Shown: one piece after another, positions 1 through 10,098 of the stretch
How positions within the stretch are numbered: position 1 is the stretch's first letter
Layout of the letters: the number at the start of each line of letters is the position of its first letter
Assembly: GCA_027922465.2 (NCBI GenBank)
Contig: BQMF02000015.1
Coordinates: 434,001-498,000 of the forward strand
Source of the DNA: Turritopsis dohrnii
Taxonomy: Eukaryota; Cnidaria; Hydrozoa; Anthoathecata; Oceaniidae
Direction: 5' to 3'
DNA: 64,000 bases
Program-made: the position numbers and the translations under genes
The notes under the pieces: generated by a model
Told to the model about the DNA's origin: nothing
Database searches by the model: none
The model's input: the letters and a program-made list of their open reading frames with translations, nothing else

Positions 1-385
1 CGCCTTTTTCTTCAGAATTACCCGGTGTAACTCGGACTTTATTTCAGACCAGTATTCTTACCATTGCATCGAGCTCCATTGTTCTCAATACGATTTTAGC
101 ACAGGAAGTTTGTAAACGAACTTGACACAAAAATACGACAGTTATACGATTATTTTGCACAAATTTTATCAGGGTAAAAATTTGTTACAAAACAAAAGGA
201 AATTTTTTGAATTCTCAGATGATATATTTATAGATGACATTTATGATTTATATTGTATATATGTATATGTAAAAAAAGATATTTTTAGTATTTGTATGAT
301 TTTAAACAGACATTTGAACCAATTGATCACTATAACCTTTTATTCGTTGTTTTGTTATGTTCCGGGCGTCTGTTGTGTGAAGTTG
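1..385. other. Unassigned AT-rich DNA
   Basis: No domain, splice-consistent exon or repeat end was recognised here. Short ORFs are low-complexity and look like chance. Confidence 0.5.
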
Positions 386-611
386 AATACACCTTTCCCG
401 TAATTGATTGCGCAATATTTTTATCATGCTCTACCTCGTTTTCAATATGCTATACCATGACAACCGAATCTCAGCGTGCTCAATCATTAACACTATCACA
501 ATCATTACATTAATTGCTCATTACTGAAATGAGTCCCGTGCCATTCTGTTACCATATCAAGGCGGAGTATGGTAAAAAGTATTGCGCAATCAATTACGGG
601 AAAGGTGTATT
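386..611. mobile_element. MITE with 32-bp perfect terminal inverted repeats
   Basis: Positions 386-417 and 580-611 are perfect 32-bp inverted repeats. The core reads CACCTTTCCCG inward from each side, with TA just outside it at both ends, which fits a Tc1/mariner-type TA duplication. The 160-bp centre has no coding capacity. A diverged single end of the same family is visible near 23214-23250. Confidence 0.7.
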
Positions 612-1044
612 GGAGCATACGTACAAAACTCCAAACATAAAAACCTGCGTCGATGTGGGCTTAACAGGGGGCGTTATGCTCCGGGCATCTACGGTGGTAA
701 TGGGCGTACGGTTGAAAATAAATTGAGGTACATATTAGCAACACTACTAGTCAATGATTTCAAATGCCTGTTGTTAAGCAACAGTCTCAGCCTCGTTTTC
801 GTTGTAGCTGGACCCCAAGCAAATCCCTTAAGCAATATTTTCTCCTGAAATTTCAACAGCAGTGAGGCTTAAAGGATCTCTTCGAAAAAATTGCGTTTGT
901 ATTAAAAGATAGTGCTTAGGAACCGATAATGGCGTTGGGATATGCAAATTCATCATCACAATATTTTCCACCATTGTAAGCCAATGTTTTCTTGACAACG
1001 TGGTTGTGTTACTTCTTACAGAAGATTACACTTTCCCTATCAAA
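612..1044. other. Unassigned spacer
   Basis: Nothing recognisable beyond a diverged inverted-repeat edge at its left side. Confidence 0.4.
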
Positions 1045-2165
1045 CTAGCATGTAGCTTTAGCTAAAAATGCCCCCGCGCTCAAGCATTCCAATTTGTACA
1101 GATAGATACATTAACAACAGAAACGAAAATAAGTTTTTGGCCTAACAAAAAATGTTTTGGTTGATTTGAGACCTGATATGAGGCAAACTAAATATTTCGA
1201 CAAAATCAGGCCCCCTGCCTGGCGGCAATGCAAAACCAAGTTGCAATACGCAAACCAAATAGATCTACACTTAAACAGATGAAAATCTGCACGAAACTTT
1301 GTTTTTGTTATCTCTTAGGCCTAAGTCACACTGATGCTAATATACCCTTCAAAAAGTGTAAATAAGGCTTAACAAGTAATATCAGAAAGTATTTGCTACA
1401 AACAAAAGAAATGTGTGAACTGAAACCATGGATACGTATTTTATAATCAAAATAAAATTTGTTAAACATTCTGTAAGAGCCAAAAGAAAAAAAAAAACAA
1501 ACTTTTTCAAAAAAATAAATTAAAGCGAAAAATCCATTAGAAATCTGCGTTTCAAACTTTGATTTAAAACAAAAAGTAGCCAAAGTTTACATAAAAAGAC
1601 AAGAAGAAAATATAAGAAGGTTTTGTTGATCATGATCACACTAGGTTTGGAAGACAGTTAAAGAAGAAAAACACGAAGAACGACAATTTGTAATATGGCT
1701 TTCTCGTCTACACAGAAATCCAATTAAAATCTTTTTAAGGCAAGATCCCCCAAAAAATCAGTGCATAAAAAAAATTATTGAATGGAAGATTTGGAGCTAA
1801 AACATATGCAAAAATATAATGTATGGTTGGCAAAATTTCGGATTTCAAGCTGTGCTTCAAAATCCTTGTCGTTCACTTCACTAAAACAACACAAAAGTAA
1901 CATGAAAAATGTCTAAGTAATTTTAGCATACGAACTTCCTAAACAACATAGTATAATATAATAACAAATTAGGAAAAAGATACGAAAAAAAAATTCTGTC
2001 TCCCACCTACGGTACCAAAAGCAAAATCAGCTAATAATTGTATACCACCGTGTAACAGCAACACGAAAAGTTGGAAGATGATGAACAAAATCGAAAACTG
2101 ACTTTCGCCTATCTCATGAAACTACTATGCCTCCTCGCTCGCTTACGCTCGCTGCGGGGGCAATA
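1045..2165 (+). repeat. Dispersed repeat family R1, copy 1
   Basis: This stretch is collinear, in opposite orientation, with 56885-58445 and partly with 23440-23810. Shared landmarks are the CCCCCGCGCTCAAGCAT edge near 1070, a block around 1326-1590, and a terminal block ending in CTCGCTCGCTTACGCTCGCT near 2130-2150 that can form a small hairpin. No protein is encoded. It is probably a non-autonomous element or the eroded interior of a larger one. This copy keeps the empty site of the Harbinger-type MITE found in copy 2. Confidence 0.65.
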
Positions 2166-3080
2166 ACAGTCTAGTGGTACCGATTCACCAAAAAAAAAAC
2201 AAGCTGCAAATGTTCCCCGTTGAGGTTTCCTATGACTCATTCGATTGTTATACACGTTTCAGTTTAAACCAGAATTGAAGTGTTTCTAAAGCCCTTAATG
2301 AAGTAGGGCTAACAGTAATCAGGCGTTTCAGTAGCCATTGGATTATTAATCAGCGATGTTATGATGAGTTCAGTTCATAGCAGTCCGAGCCAAACTTGTT
2401 CTAAAACATTTCTTCCAAATTAAAACCAGATATAAAACTTAACCTTTTCTTTTTCATAAACAATCATTTTATTTAACTCGGTCCCAATATTTTCTAAGTT
2501 TTTCTATGAGAATAGTTTCTAAGATCTTTCTTATTTCAAACTGCAGCAAAATTATTAAGGTATATTAAGGTAAAATGCGGAATCTAATCTAAAGGGTGTC
2601 TTTTTATGTATAGTGGTATAGCTTCTTAACCATTACCATAATCTGCCATTAGAGACTATCAAATTTTACGGTGAAAATTCTTATAAAACCGTTTGAAAGA
2701 ATAAGAATCACATGAATAATTTCTCATTATCCCAAACAAATTTACAGGTTTACACTTGTGAACTGTATGTCAGTACGAAAAGCGTGTATGTAATATATTT
2801 TAATCAGGCTAATTAATCGGATTTCACATTGTAAGCTGCCTGCTGATTTTGTTAGGAAACAACCTCCGTCTGTTGAAATATTCCTTGCATTTTTGTTTTG
2901 TTGGTTTTATTGATATTCTTATTTATTTATTTATTTATTTATTTATTGACTATGTTCTTTATCCCTCTACCGGCCGGAATGCCCAATACCTTTTTACGAG
3001 CACTAAACTTCGAGTGTCAAATAAAAGTCCCAACGGAGGAGTGCTATACTTTTTGTTGTGATTTCATTTCTGAAACTTAC
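2166..3080. other. Spacer 5' of the costars gene
   Basis: Mostly featureless. A degraded member of dispersed family R2 lies at about 2650-2765, and a (TTTA)n run at about 2918-2948. The presumed promoter and 5'UTR of the downstream gene must lie here, but no clear core promoter was seen. Confidence 0.4.
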
Positions 3081-3527
3081 ATGAAACGTAAAAAGATGAA
3101 TAGTAACGTTTCTTCAAAAATTAACACATGGGAGAAAATAAGTGAAGATCATATGGAAAGGCAACTCATTAATCCATTTTCTCTTTGGGATGGTGCTTCA
3201 CATAGGAAAGCATTATCGACAGATGCTATTCAATATGGTTGCCCTGTTGAAGGAAGTTTAACAGAAAAGCGAGGCAAAAAGGCACATTCTGATATTAACG
3301 TGGAGATGGTAACACTGCTCAATGTTATCCGAAGAAATGGCAATCGAGACAATGATAGAGTCTTCATTAAGTTTGGTGTTTTGTTTGAGCAATACACAAA
3401 AATATCAAATAAACTCGTTGGGTTGCTGTTACGCGCTAGAAAGTATGGTTACGTTTGTTTTGATGGCGAAATGCTATATCAGAAGCGTGACGAAGAAGTA
3501 CTGATATATCTAGTATCCACTGCATGA
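3081..3527 (+). CDS. Costars/ABRA-like actin-binding Rho-activating protein
   Basis: A single-exon 148-aa protein. Costars/ABRA proteins bind or regulate actin filaments and act in Rho-MRTF/SRF signalling in the cytoplasm. The C-terminal about 110 residues match the costars domain. Visible landmarks are an INPFS motif after a short basic N-terminus, a PVEGSLTEKRGKKAH segment, then FGVLFEQYTKISNKLVGLLL, RARKYG, and GEMLYQKRDEEV close to the stop. The usual terminal ITLL is replaced by LIYLVSTA. The start is set at 3081 because the upstream in-frame extension is hydrophobic, repeat-derived sequence; the ATG at 3096 is an alternative. Length fits short costars proteins rather than vertebrate ABRA, which has a long N-terminal extension. 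An AATAAA lies 21 bp past the stop. An upstream 5' exon cannot be excluded. Confidence 0.85.
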   Translation: MKRKKMNSNVSSKINTWEKISEDHMERQLINPFSLWDGASHRKALSTDAIQYGCPVEGSLTEKRGKKAHSDINVEMVTLLNVIRRNGNRDNDRVFIKFGVLFEQYTKISNKLVGLLLRARKYGYVCFDGEMLYQKRDEEVLIYLVSTA

Positions 3528-3547
3528 AGTTTACAGAAAAAAAATGA

Positions 3548-3553
3548 AATAAA
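3548..3553 (+). terminator. Polyadenylation signal AATAAA
   Basis: AATAAA 21 bp downstream of the costars stop codon, in the expected orientation and position. Confidence 0.6.
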
Positions 3554-3754
3554 ACATTAATGTAAAGTTCATTATGATGTTCCCGCTAAATACTTGAAAT
3601 TATTGGGTGAATAAGAAAGCGATCAGGAATGTGTCATACAAAAAAAATAAATAAATAAATCACAACAATCAATCAAGCAGCAGTGGGTCCACCTTTACAC
3701 AACAGGTTAAAACATTTGAGTCATGTGATGTGATTGGATTTTGGTCCAAAAGAG

Positions 3755-3836
3755 AGCGACCCCATCTATAGAAATATACCCATTATTTCAATAAAAATGT
3801 TCGCAGTGACCTTTTGAGGACTTTGCCTACTGGGAT
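3755..3836. repeat. R3 palindromic MITE family, partial copy
   Basis: Contains the family core (CTATAGAAATATAC, then ATTTCAATAAAAATG) followed by a CGCAGTGAC arm and a TGCCTACTGGGA end. The left arm is missing. Confidence 0.55.
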
Positions 3837-3928
3837 TACACAAAAAGTATGAATAAGTTTATTAACGATTGTTTAGTATGAAATATTCATCGTCTTCACG
3901 AGTGTAGTTTGAGTTCAATGCCATTGAT

Positions 3929-4008
3929 TAACAATATGTCGAATGTGTCGATACCTCGCTGCTCCAGATAACAATATGTCGAATGTGTCGATACCTCGCT
4001 GCTCCAGG
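3929..4008. repeat. 40-bp tandem duplication
   Basis: Two adjacent identical 40-bp units (3929-3968 and 3969-4008) beginning TAACAATATGTCGAATG. The lack of divergence suggests a recent local duplication. Confidence 0.9.
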
Positions 4009-4194
4009 TAATACTAATACTTGTCTCCTACCATAAAATAAAAAAGAATCGCTGTTATTTTGACCAACATAATCCTTTACTATTATGCTCGATTTCCTCA
4101 ATGTGATCCACTCAAGTTAATCGCGTAGTGGGGACGTTAGAAAATAAATGTTTAGTCAAAAATATAGCATAGGACTATAGGGTATAGGTGGAGG

Positions 4195-4285
4195 GTTTTA
4201 GCGAGTGTATTTCTATAGAAACACTATTGTAATAAAAATGCTCTTCATGGTAGTAACTTTTGAACGATTTTGCTCGTTGGGGACT
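4195..4285. repeat. R3 palindromic MITE family, degraded copy
   Basis: Core TTTCTATAGAAACACTAT and AATAAAAATGCTCTTCAT, then a diverged right arm ending CTCGTTGGGG. Confidence 0.5.
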
Positions 4286-5214
4286 TAACGAAACATTAAG
4301 GTTCACCGATCTCAATACCTGTTTGTACTGCTTACTGTGTCTTTGAGACCATCAAATCTGCATATTGCGTTGGAATAGTACCAAGAAAAAATGTTATTTA
4401 AAATTTGTCTGAAGTTTCGATATAGATTAATATTAAGACGAGATATTATACTGAAACGAAAAAAATGAAAAAAAATGAAGAACTGAGAATGAAAATTGGG
4501 CTAAGAATTGTAGTCCGTTTATATCTTCGGTTGACATTTTGCTAAACCTGGCAAAAATTTGGCTTGTATCCTTTTTTTTCTGCCGGAAAAGGAAATGTTC
4601 CACTTATTTTAGATCATTTATTGATACAGTGTTGGTCATTTATTTATACAGTGTTAGTCGATATAAATAGATCTGTATTTTAATGAAGCTTTTGGTACTT
4701 GTAAAATATTCTAAATAATTTTATCATTTGTCATCTCCTAAATAGCTATTAATGACATTGAGTAATTTCTTCCTTGTCACGACATGGAAATGCGTGTGTA
4801 TTGAAAGTAAGGTTTTATTAAGGAAAGCATGTTTTCGCCTTATCGCGAAACACTCGCCAGTTGCCACCAGCCAAACGCGTTAAAATTCTACCTTATTATT
4901 TTTTTTGCGATACTTTTGGAAAAATGTAAATATAGCCTCGTTCCCAAGGCCTTTCCTCAATGACTGTTTCAAAAGAAAGGAAAATGCGTCCTGGCTATCT
5001 GGAAAAATTGTTTCTTTATTTGCCGATCGTGGCAGGAGTCTTGGCTTTCGGATATATCGTAAAAACAAGAAACCCTGGGTTCGAGGTAATTTCTTCAATT
5101 TACACACTCTGTTTTTGAAAACATGTCTATAGTTATATGATGTATTTCTGTTTTCTTTAAAAAACAACTCGAGACATCTACTGTCTCTACATTAGCCTCT
5201 GTGGAAGTCACAAC
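4286..5214. other. Unassigned spacer
   Basis: ORFs on both strands at about 4880-5167 overlap one another and match nothing recognised. No splice-consistent structure was seen. Confidence 0.4.
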
Positions 5215-5375
5215 GCATTGTCTTGATAAGTCAAACGAATCATCAAACTCTTTGGTGAAAACTTTCATAGCAGTGTTTGAAAGAACGAGGCATCAATGCT
5301 CACTTTCCCAAACAAATCTTTCAAGATTTTCTTTATGAAGATTTGATGATCTGAGGTGCTGTTTGATATAACCGT
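5215..5375 (+). repeat. Dispersed repeat family R2, copy
   Basis: Shares blocks (ATCAAACT, GGTGAAAACT, GTTTGAAAGAACGAGGC, GATTTGATGATCTGA) with about 2650-2765, 61005-61140 and 62529-62680. Non-coding; ends undefined. Confidence 0.5.
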
Positions 5376-5396
5376 GGATATACTAAATGTGAAAAC

Positions 5397-5480
5397 CGGT
5401 TGGAAGAAAAACCAAACCGGTTGGGAGAAGAACCAAACCGGTTGGGAGAAGAACCAAACCGGTTGGGAGAAGAACCAACA
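5397..5480. repeat. 20-bp minisatellite built on AACCGGTT
   Basis: About four copies of a 20-bp unit (AACCGGTTGGGAGAAGAACC). Each unit contains the palindrome AACCGGTT. It gives an open frame repeating NRLGEEP, which I treat as non-coding. Confidence 0.85.
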
Positions 5481-5565
5481 TTGAAAGTGTATGTTAAACT
5501 CCCTTTAAAATATTGTGCGTCATACAGTGAGCACGTAGAGCGTGAGTATAACTACAACGAAATAC

Positions 5566-5672
5566 CACATCACAGAAGGAACATCATCACAGAAGGAACA
5601 TCATCACAGAAAGAACTACATCATTACAGAAGGAACCACATCATTACAGAAGGAACCACATCACAGCAAGGA
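5566..5672. repeat. Short tandem repeat, CATCA(T/C)ACAGAAGGAAC units
   Basis: About six imperfect 18-19-bp units of a CATCATCACAGAAGGAA motif. Confidence 0.75.
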
Positions 5673-5684
5673 AATGATGGGTGA

Positions 5685-5955
5685 GAGGATTTCTACTTAG
5701 GCATTAAGCCATTTCCGACCAGTTATAAAACGTGCTTGTCAGAGTAAGTGTCACTCTTTTGAATAATTTCCTAACCACTAGATACGAATATTTCGCTACA
5801 ATTTACCTTTTGCACTCGCACAACTATAGGCAAAGAATATGGCGTTTTAGGTTTTTTTTAATATACAATATTTTTTTAGACGCTGCATATACATAATTTT
5901 CTCAATTTCCAGGTGAAGAGCCAATTGTAAAATTTTGGAGATACTGTGAAATATA

Positions 5956-5990
<35 letters not shown>

Positions 5991-7744
5991 AGATTATATT
6001 TTAGGCTGAATCCTAAAAAAAGAAGGGCGAATGGAAATTGAAATCTCAAAGGATATACACTCGAAGCAGTAATATACCCTCTGGTAAAAGGGACCAGATA
6101 ACACAATCGTATCCAAATACGGAGAAAGAAAAGCCTTTCACTTGTGGTTTTTTCGGGTTTTTTCGTTTTTCGATTATTAAAAATGAATTGCTGATCCAAT
6201 CGGCCTGTAAAGATGAACAACACTCATCTGAATCTCTAGGCCATGTCATTGATAAAATGTACTTAGACAGTGTACTTACACTCAAGAATTTGGATGAAAA
6301 ACAGTCACTCTCTAATGAAAGCGAGGGTTATTTGTTATTCAGTTTATTTTTTTAACACTTTCTAAAAAATGTTTTGTATCCGGGGTAGTCCTTTGAAGTT
6401 TATAATGTCTGCTTTGCGTGGTTAAATGGCCGTTTTAAATCGAAATTTACCACCCACTTTAAGAAACATCCACTCAAATTTACTTAGCAGTGCTTCTGTA
6501 GGTGAGAAAAAAAAAGCTTGGGAGAAGAGCTTGTTGTGTAATGACATCAACTGTATTTAAAGATTTTTGACTACCCTCCCCTTTCTGTCAACCTGTGTCA
6601 ACTTGAAGTCATCGTTTGGAAAGCGCCCCAACCCGCCCTCCACCCAAGTCGAGATATTCATACATATTTTTCTACTAAAGAGAATTTTATTACAATAACA
6701 ACAACAACGTTTTCTTAATTAAAAAAATCGAGGGTTTGAAAATTGTGCTGATTGACGTCAACCTAGTTTGACCTCCACCCATCTACCGCCCGCCCGTCAA
6801 CCAGCGTCAACTTTAGCATAAGCCCCACCCTCCACCTAACAGTTGACGTCATTCGTGAACAATCCTACAAAGGGAATTCATAATCTTTCTAATGACGAGA
6901 AATTTTCTGTGTTCTTTCAAAATAAATTAGATATTTTATAATGTATATTTACAGACTGTACTGGTAACGTTCAATATTTTTCAAAATATGATCTTTACAT
7001 GTAATACAAGGAAAAAATTAGTTTTGAGAGGAAACATAGTCTTGGTTGCACATAAACCTGTATACCTAAAAAAAGATTATAAGGGATTTGGTCTGAGTAT
7101 CAACTCGGATAAGAAGTGCATTCTCAGTTAGGATAAAGTTCTCCGATGTGCTCCTAAAATATCCTTTCAAACGAAAATGTTTTCAGCTTTCTTTTTTTTT
7201 AGAATTGGATCGACACTCCTTATAATGATTAAAAATTCTCTCTGTTTTCTTTTTAGAATGTTATTTTGAGGTCAGCCCCCTCACTTGTATTTTTTGTCAA
7301 TAAGGAACGAACGCTTAGCAAATCCGAATGGCCGACAAATCTATTTATCAATGAAATATATAATAGTATATAAAATGTATCTGCATAAATATCTTCTAAA
7401 AGCGCTTTGGTTCAATAAATTTGTTCTAAAGCTTGTAGAGTTCATGGTTCCAATAAATACATGTAAGGAATTGATGTTTCTTTCGTATGTTATATTCACT
7501 GAATTGATGTTACTAGACACTTTCCGGCTTCAGCATTGAACTCATACTGTTTGCGACACTTGTAACATCCATATATCGCACCAAAATAACAGTCCGCATA
7601 ATAACCACTCCTTTGTACATGTTTAACGATCCCATTCAGTAATTTGCCGTTCTGTGTGCAAATGTCTTTGGGGCCTTCAACATAAAAAGAAAGAATTGAT
7701 TTTTGACTATTTACTCTGCCATTTGTGTACCGTTGGCACGAAAA
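5685..7744. other. Unassigned spacer with low-complexity tracts
   Basis: Holds an (ATT)n run at about 5957-5988 and pyrimidine-rich GTCAACC-type segments at about 6560-6860 that resemble one another and a stretch near 19085. No gene was recognised. A 105-codon ORF at 6038-6355 has no known domain and overlaps antisense ORFs. Confidence 0.4.
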
Positions 7745-7748
7745 TCTA

Positions 7749-7907
7749 TATCGGGGGTAACTTCGTCTGGGAAAATTTCGTCATTTTGCAAAAATTTTAT
7801 TAATGCTTTCTTATAAATTTCACTTTTTCAAAATTTTCGTCGGGGAAAATTTTCGTCACGAAGCAAAAATTTCGTCACTTTTGCCCGATAAAATTATCCC
7901 CGATAAG
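7749..7907. mobile_element. TCGGGGATAATT MITE, copy 1
   Basis: Inverted ends TATCGGGGGTAACTTCG and AAAATTATCCCCGATAAG, with internal CGTCGGGGAAAATTTTCGTC. Same family as 16670-16870. Outer TA dinucleotides fit a TA target. Confidence 0.7.
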
Positions 7908-8219
7908 TAGTCACCAAACATTATAAGTAACTTTTGTTTTCTTGTAGCAAGAAAAAATAACAACTCTTTTAAGCGAACTTCAAGTCCAAGGTTTCTTGCC
8001 TCAATATACCAACCATTAAATTAGTACAAGCTTCTCAAAAGTATTTTTAAAACAAGGCGTTTAGCAAGGAAAATCGTTTTTGTTTTTGTTTTTATTTCAT
8101 TATAATTTCAGTTTGATAAAAAAATCAATAACAGAACAAAAAATTTCCTCGTACAACACAAAGTCGTGTAAATACACTTGGAAAGCTCTCAGCTCTGATT
8201 TCATAAACCAGTACAATAT

Positions 8220-8357
8220 TATAGTCTGTTCAAAAAAAATGTGCACTAATTTCAGCTTTTATATAAAAACCAGGCTCAAGGGAATTGATGTAATTTGCTA
8301 AATCTGGTTTCCACATGATAACTGAAATTAGTGCACATTTTTTTTGAACAGACTATA
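8220..8357. mobile_element. Foldback MITE, 36-bp perfect arms
   Basis: Arms 8220-8255 and 8322-8357 are perfect 36-bp inverted repeats beginning TATAGTCTGTTCAAAA, separated by 66 bp. Each arm holds a run of eight A/T. The outer TA is compatible with a TA target duplication. Perfect arms imply recent insertion or gene conversion. Confidence 0.8.
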
Positions 8358-8477
8358 GACTGTCTAATACAAATCATTTTACGAAAAAACTCCTTCGTTC
8401 TCAACACACTATACTGAAATCGGTTTTCATGTAACATTATGTAAGTTAATCTATTCACAACCATGATTGGCCTATTA

Positions 8478-9349
8478 TCTATATATTAATAGCCGATTCT
8501 CTGTTTGTTTGTTTGTTTGTTTGTGCGTTTGTTTGTTTGTTTGTAAGTCACGCAAAATGGTAGATTGAGTTGTGAGCGAAATTATTTCTTTTTTTGTGTG
8601 CGACGTGAGTTCGAAGCAAATACATTGCAACCCCAATCGAACGTGACTTTTTTTGGCTGATGAACTAATAGGAATAACGTTTCGTTTTTATTATTTTGTT
8701 AGTTTTATATTCCACGTTGACTTGGCTTTGAAAACAATACATCAACTAAATACAAAGAAACTAACTGATAAAACATTTTGGACAAAAAGCAGCCGTGGGA
8801 GAACGTGGTAGCATCTCGGTTTGCCAGTGTATCCTAACGTATCCTTGCCTGACTGTCTGAGACGGGTGAACTTTTTTTTCGAGTAATGAAAATGTTTAAA
8901 AACCTATAGGTAAAAAAAAATATCATAAAACAAAATATTTTTTTTTGCTTTTGTCATAATAGTTGTCTTTAATCGATTTCTTTTAATCTATTTTATTTTA
9001 TATCAGATCGAACGTTTTTTTATTCACTTGATTCATTTAGCACGTGCCTTTTCTTCTCTCCTCCCGTGTGATCTTTTTAAGAAGAGAATCCATTTTACCC
9101 TTACGTTTGATAGCACCCATGTTAGAGCGCGTAACTTTTTTTAAACAAAAGTTAATAAAAAGTTGAAGTTTTCTCTCTATACGTTTTGAGTGTATTGTTA
9201 CACTGATAAAAGATTGGTTTTACCAGAGGTTGTGACTTCGAATCTGCTTCTGGTTGTACGAGCCGTTTATAAGGAAATTTGACGTTTATTGATACAGTGA
9301 TACAGAGCAGGTGGACATGGGCGGCGAGCGACGCCGCCTTGGCGGCTAG
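8478..9349 (+). mobile_element. Non-autonomous Helitron, long form, copy H1
   Basis: Starts TCTATATATTAATAGCCG directly after an A and ends with hairpin GCCGCC-TT-GGCGGC followed by CTAG and a T. This is the Helitron signature (5' TC, 3' hairpin plus CTRR, insertion between A and T). The interior has a (TTTG)n block after the 5' end and no helicase or Rep coding. At 872 bp it closely resembles 53604-54475 and 54849-55708. Confidence 0.85.
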
Positions 9350-9845
9350 TGTTTAAAATTGTCTTAATTTCATTTGAGGTGAAAGGTGCACTAATTTGCT
9401 CGCTTAACCCACACACAATTAACATAATGTTAGCCAAATCTATATTAAGAATGGCAATAAAAAAGAGATGCTTAAAGATGCCATTTGATTGGATTGAAAT
9501 TAGTCAAAGATACTTACAAAAGTAACTTTTTGTGTTCCGTCGGACAACTAAAAATACAATAAGAGAAGCTTCAATAACTTATTAAGCCATCTAGTTGTAT
9601 GAAATCAGAAATTGTGATTACATTAAGCAGATTCCAGGGGGTTCTTTTAATACAAATATTGAGAATATGATATAGTAGAAACATAAACAAAGAAACAGGT
9701 GGATACAGTTGTCACTCGATGAGTTGAACCAAACATTAGTGGAACGATCTTTCTTTCAAGCTTTCTGTGTTATTTTGCCCAAATTTAATATATTTCTAAT
9801 TTTTGTTGGATTGAATGATTTTCTTCGTCCCACGAGGGTTTTCAC

Positions 9846-10098
9846 TCATACAGCATCAACTGAAGTGACGCAAAATAGACAAAACCACTCACTTCGTTTC
9901 CCGGTCCCCCTGTCTTGCTCAAGTACTTTCTTTGAAGGTTTTACTGGCGGTGATAGCGTAGGAAAATCTTTACATCGATAATACGTGTTCAACTTTTTGA
10001 TATCCAAATCAGACATTTTGGAGCCACCTACTGTCAAAGTATGATTTTTTCTCCAGATTATTGTTTTTTTCTTCTGTTCATCTTTCGAGTAGGCATAA
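9846..10098 (-). CDS. Astacin exon 6 (C-terminal, to stop)
   Basis: Acceptor TTATCTCTAG. Encodes YAYSKDEQ, then SKMSDLDIKKLNTYYRC, the conserved astacin end, plus a 40-residue tail to TGA at 9848-9846. Confidence 0.8.

Noticed and set aside
4880..5167. Overlapping ORFs on both strands
   Set aside because: Mirror-image frames, no domain, no splice support.
5400..5684. 94-codon ORF with repeated NRLGEEP
   Set aside because: It is translation of the 20-bp and 18-19-bp minisatellites; no domain and no gene context.
6038..6355. 105-codon plus-strand ORF
   Set aside because: No recognised domain, no splice partners, and overlapping antisense ORFs of similar length.
9709..9981. 90-codon plus-strand ORF
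   Set aside because: Largely antisense to the terminal astacin exon.
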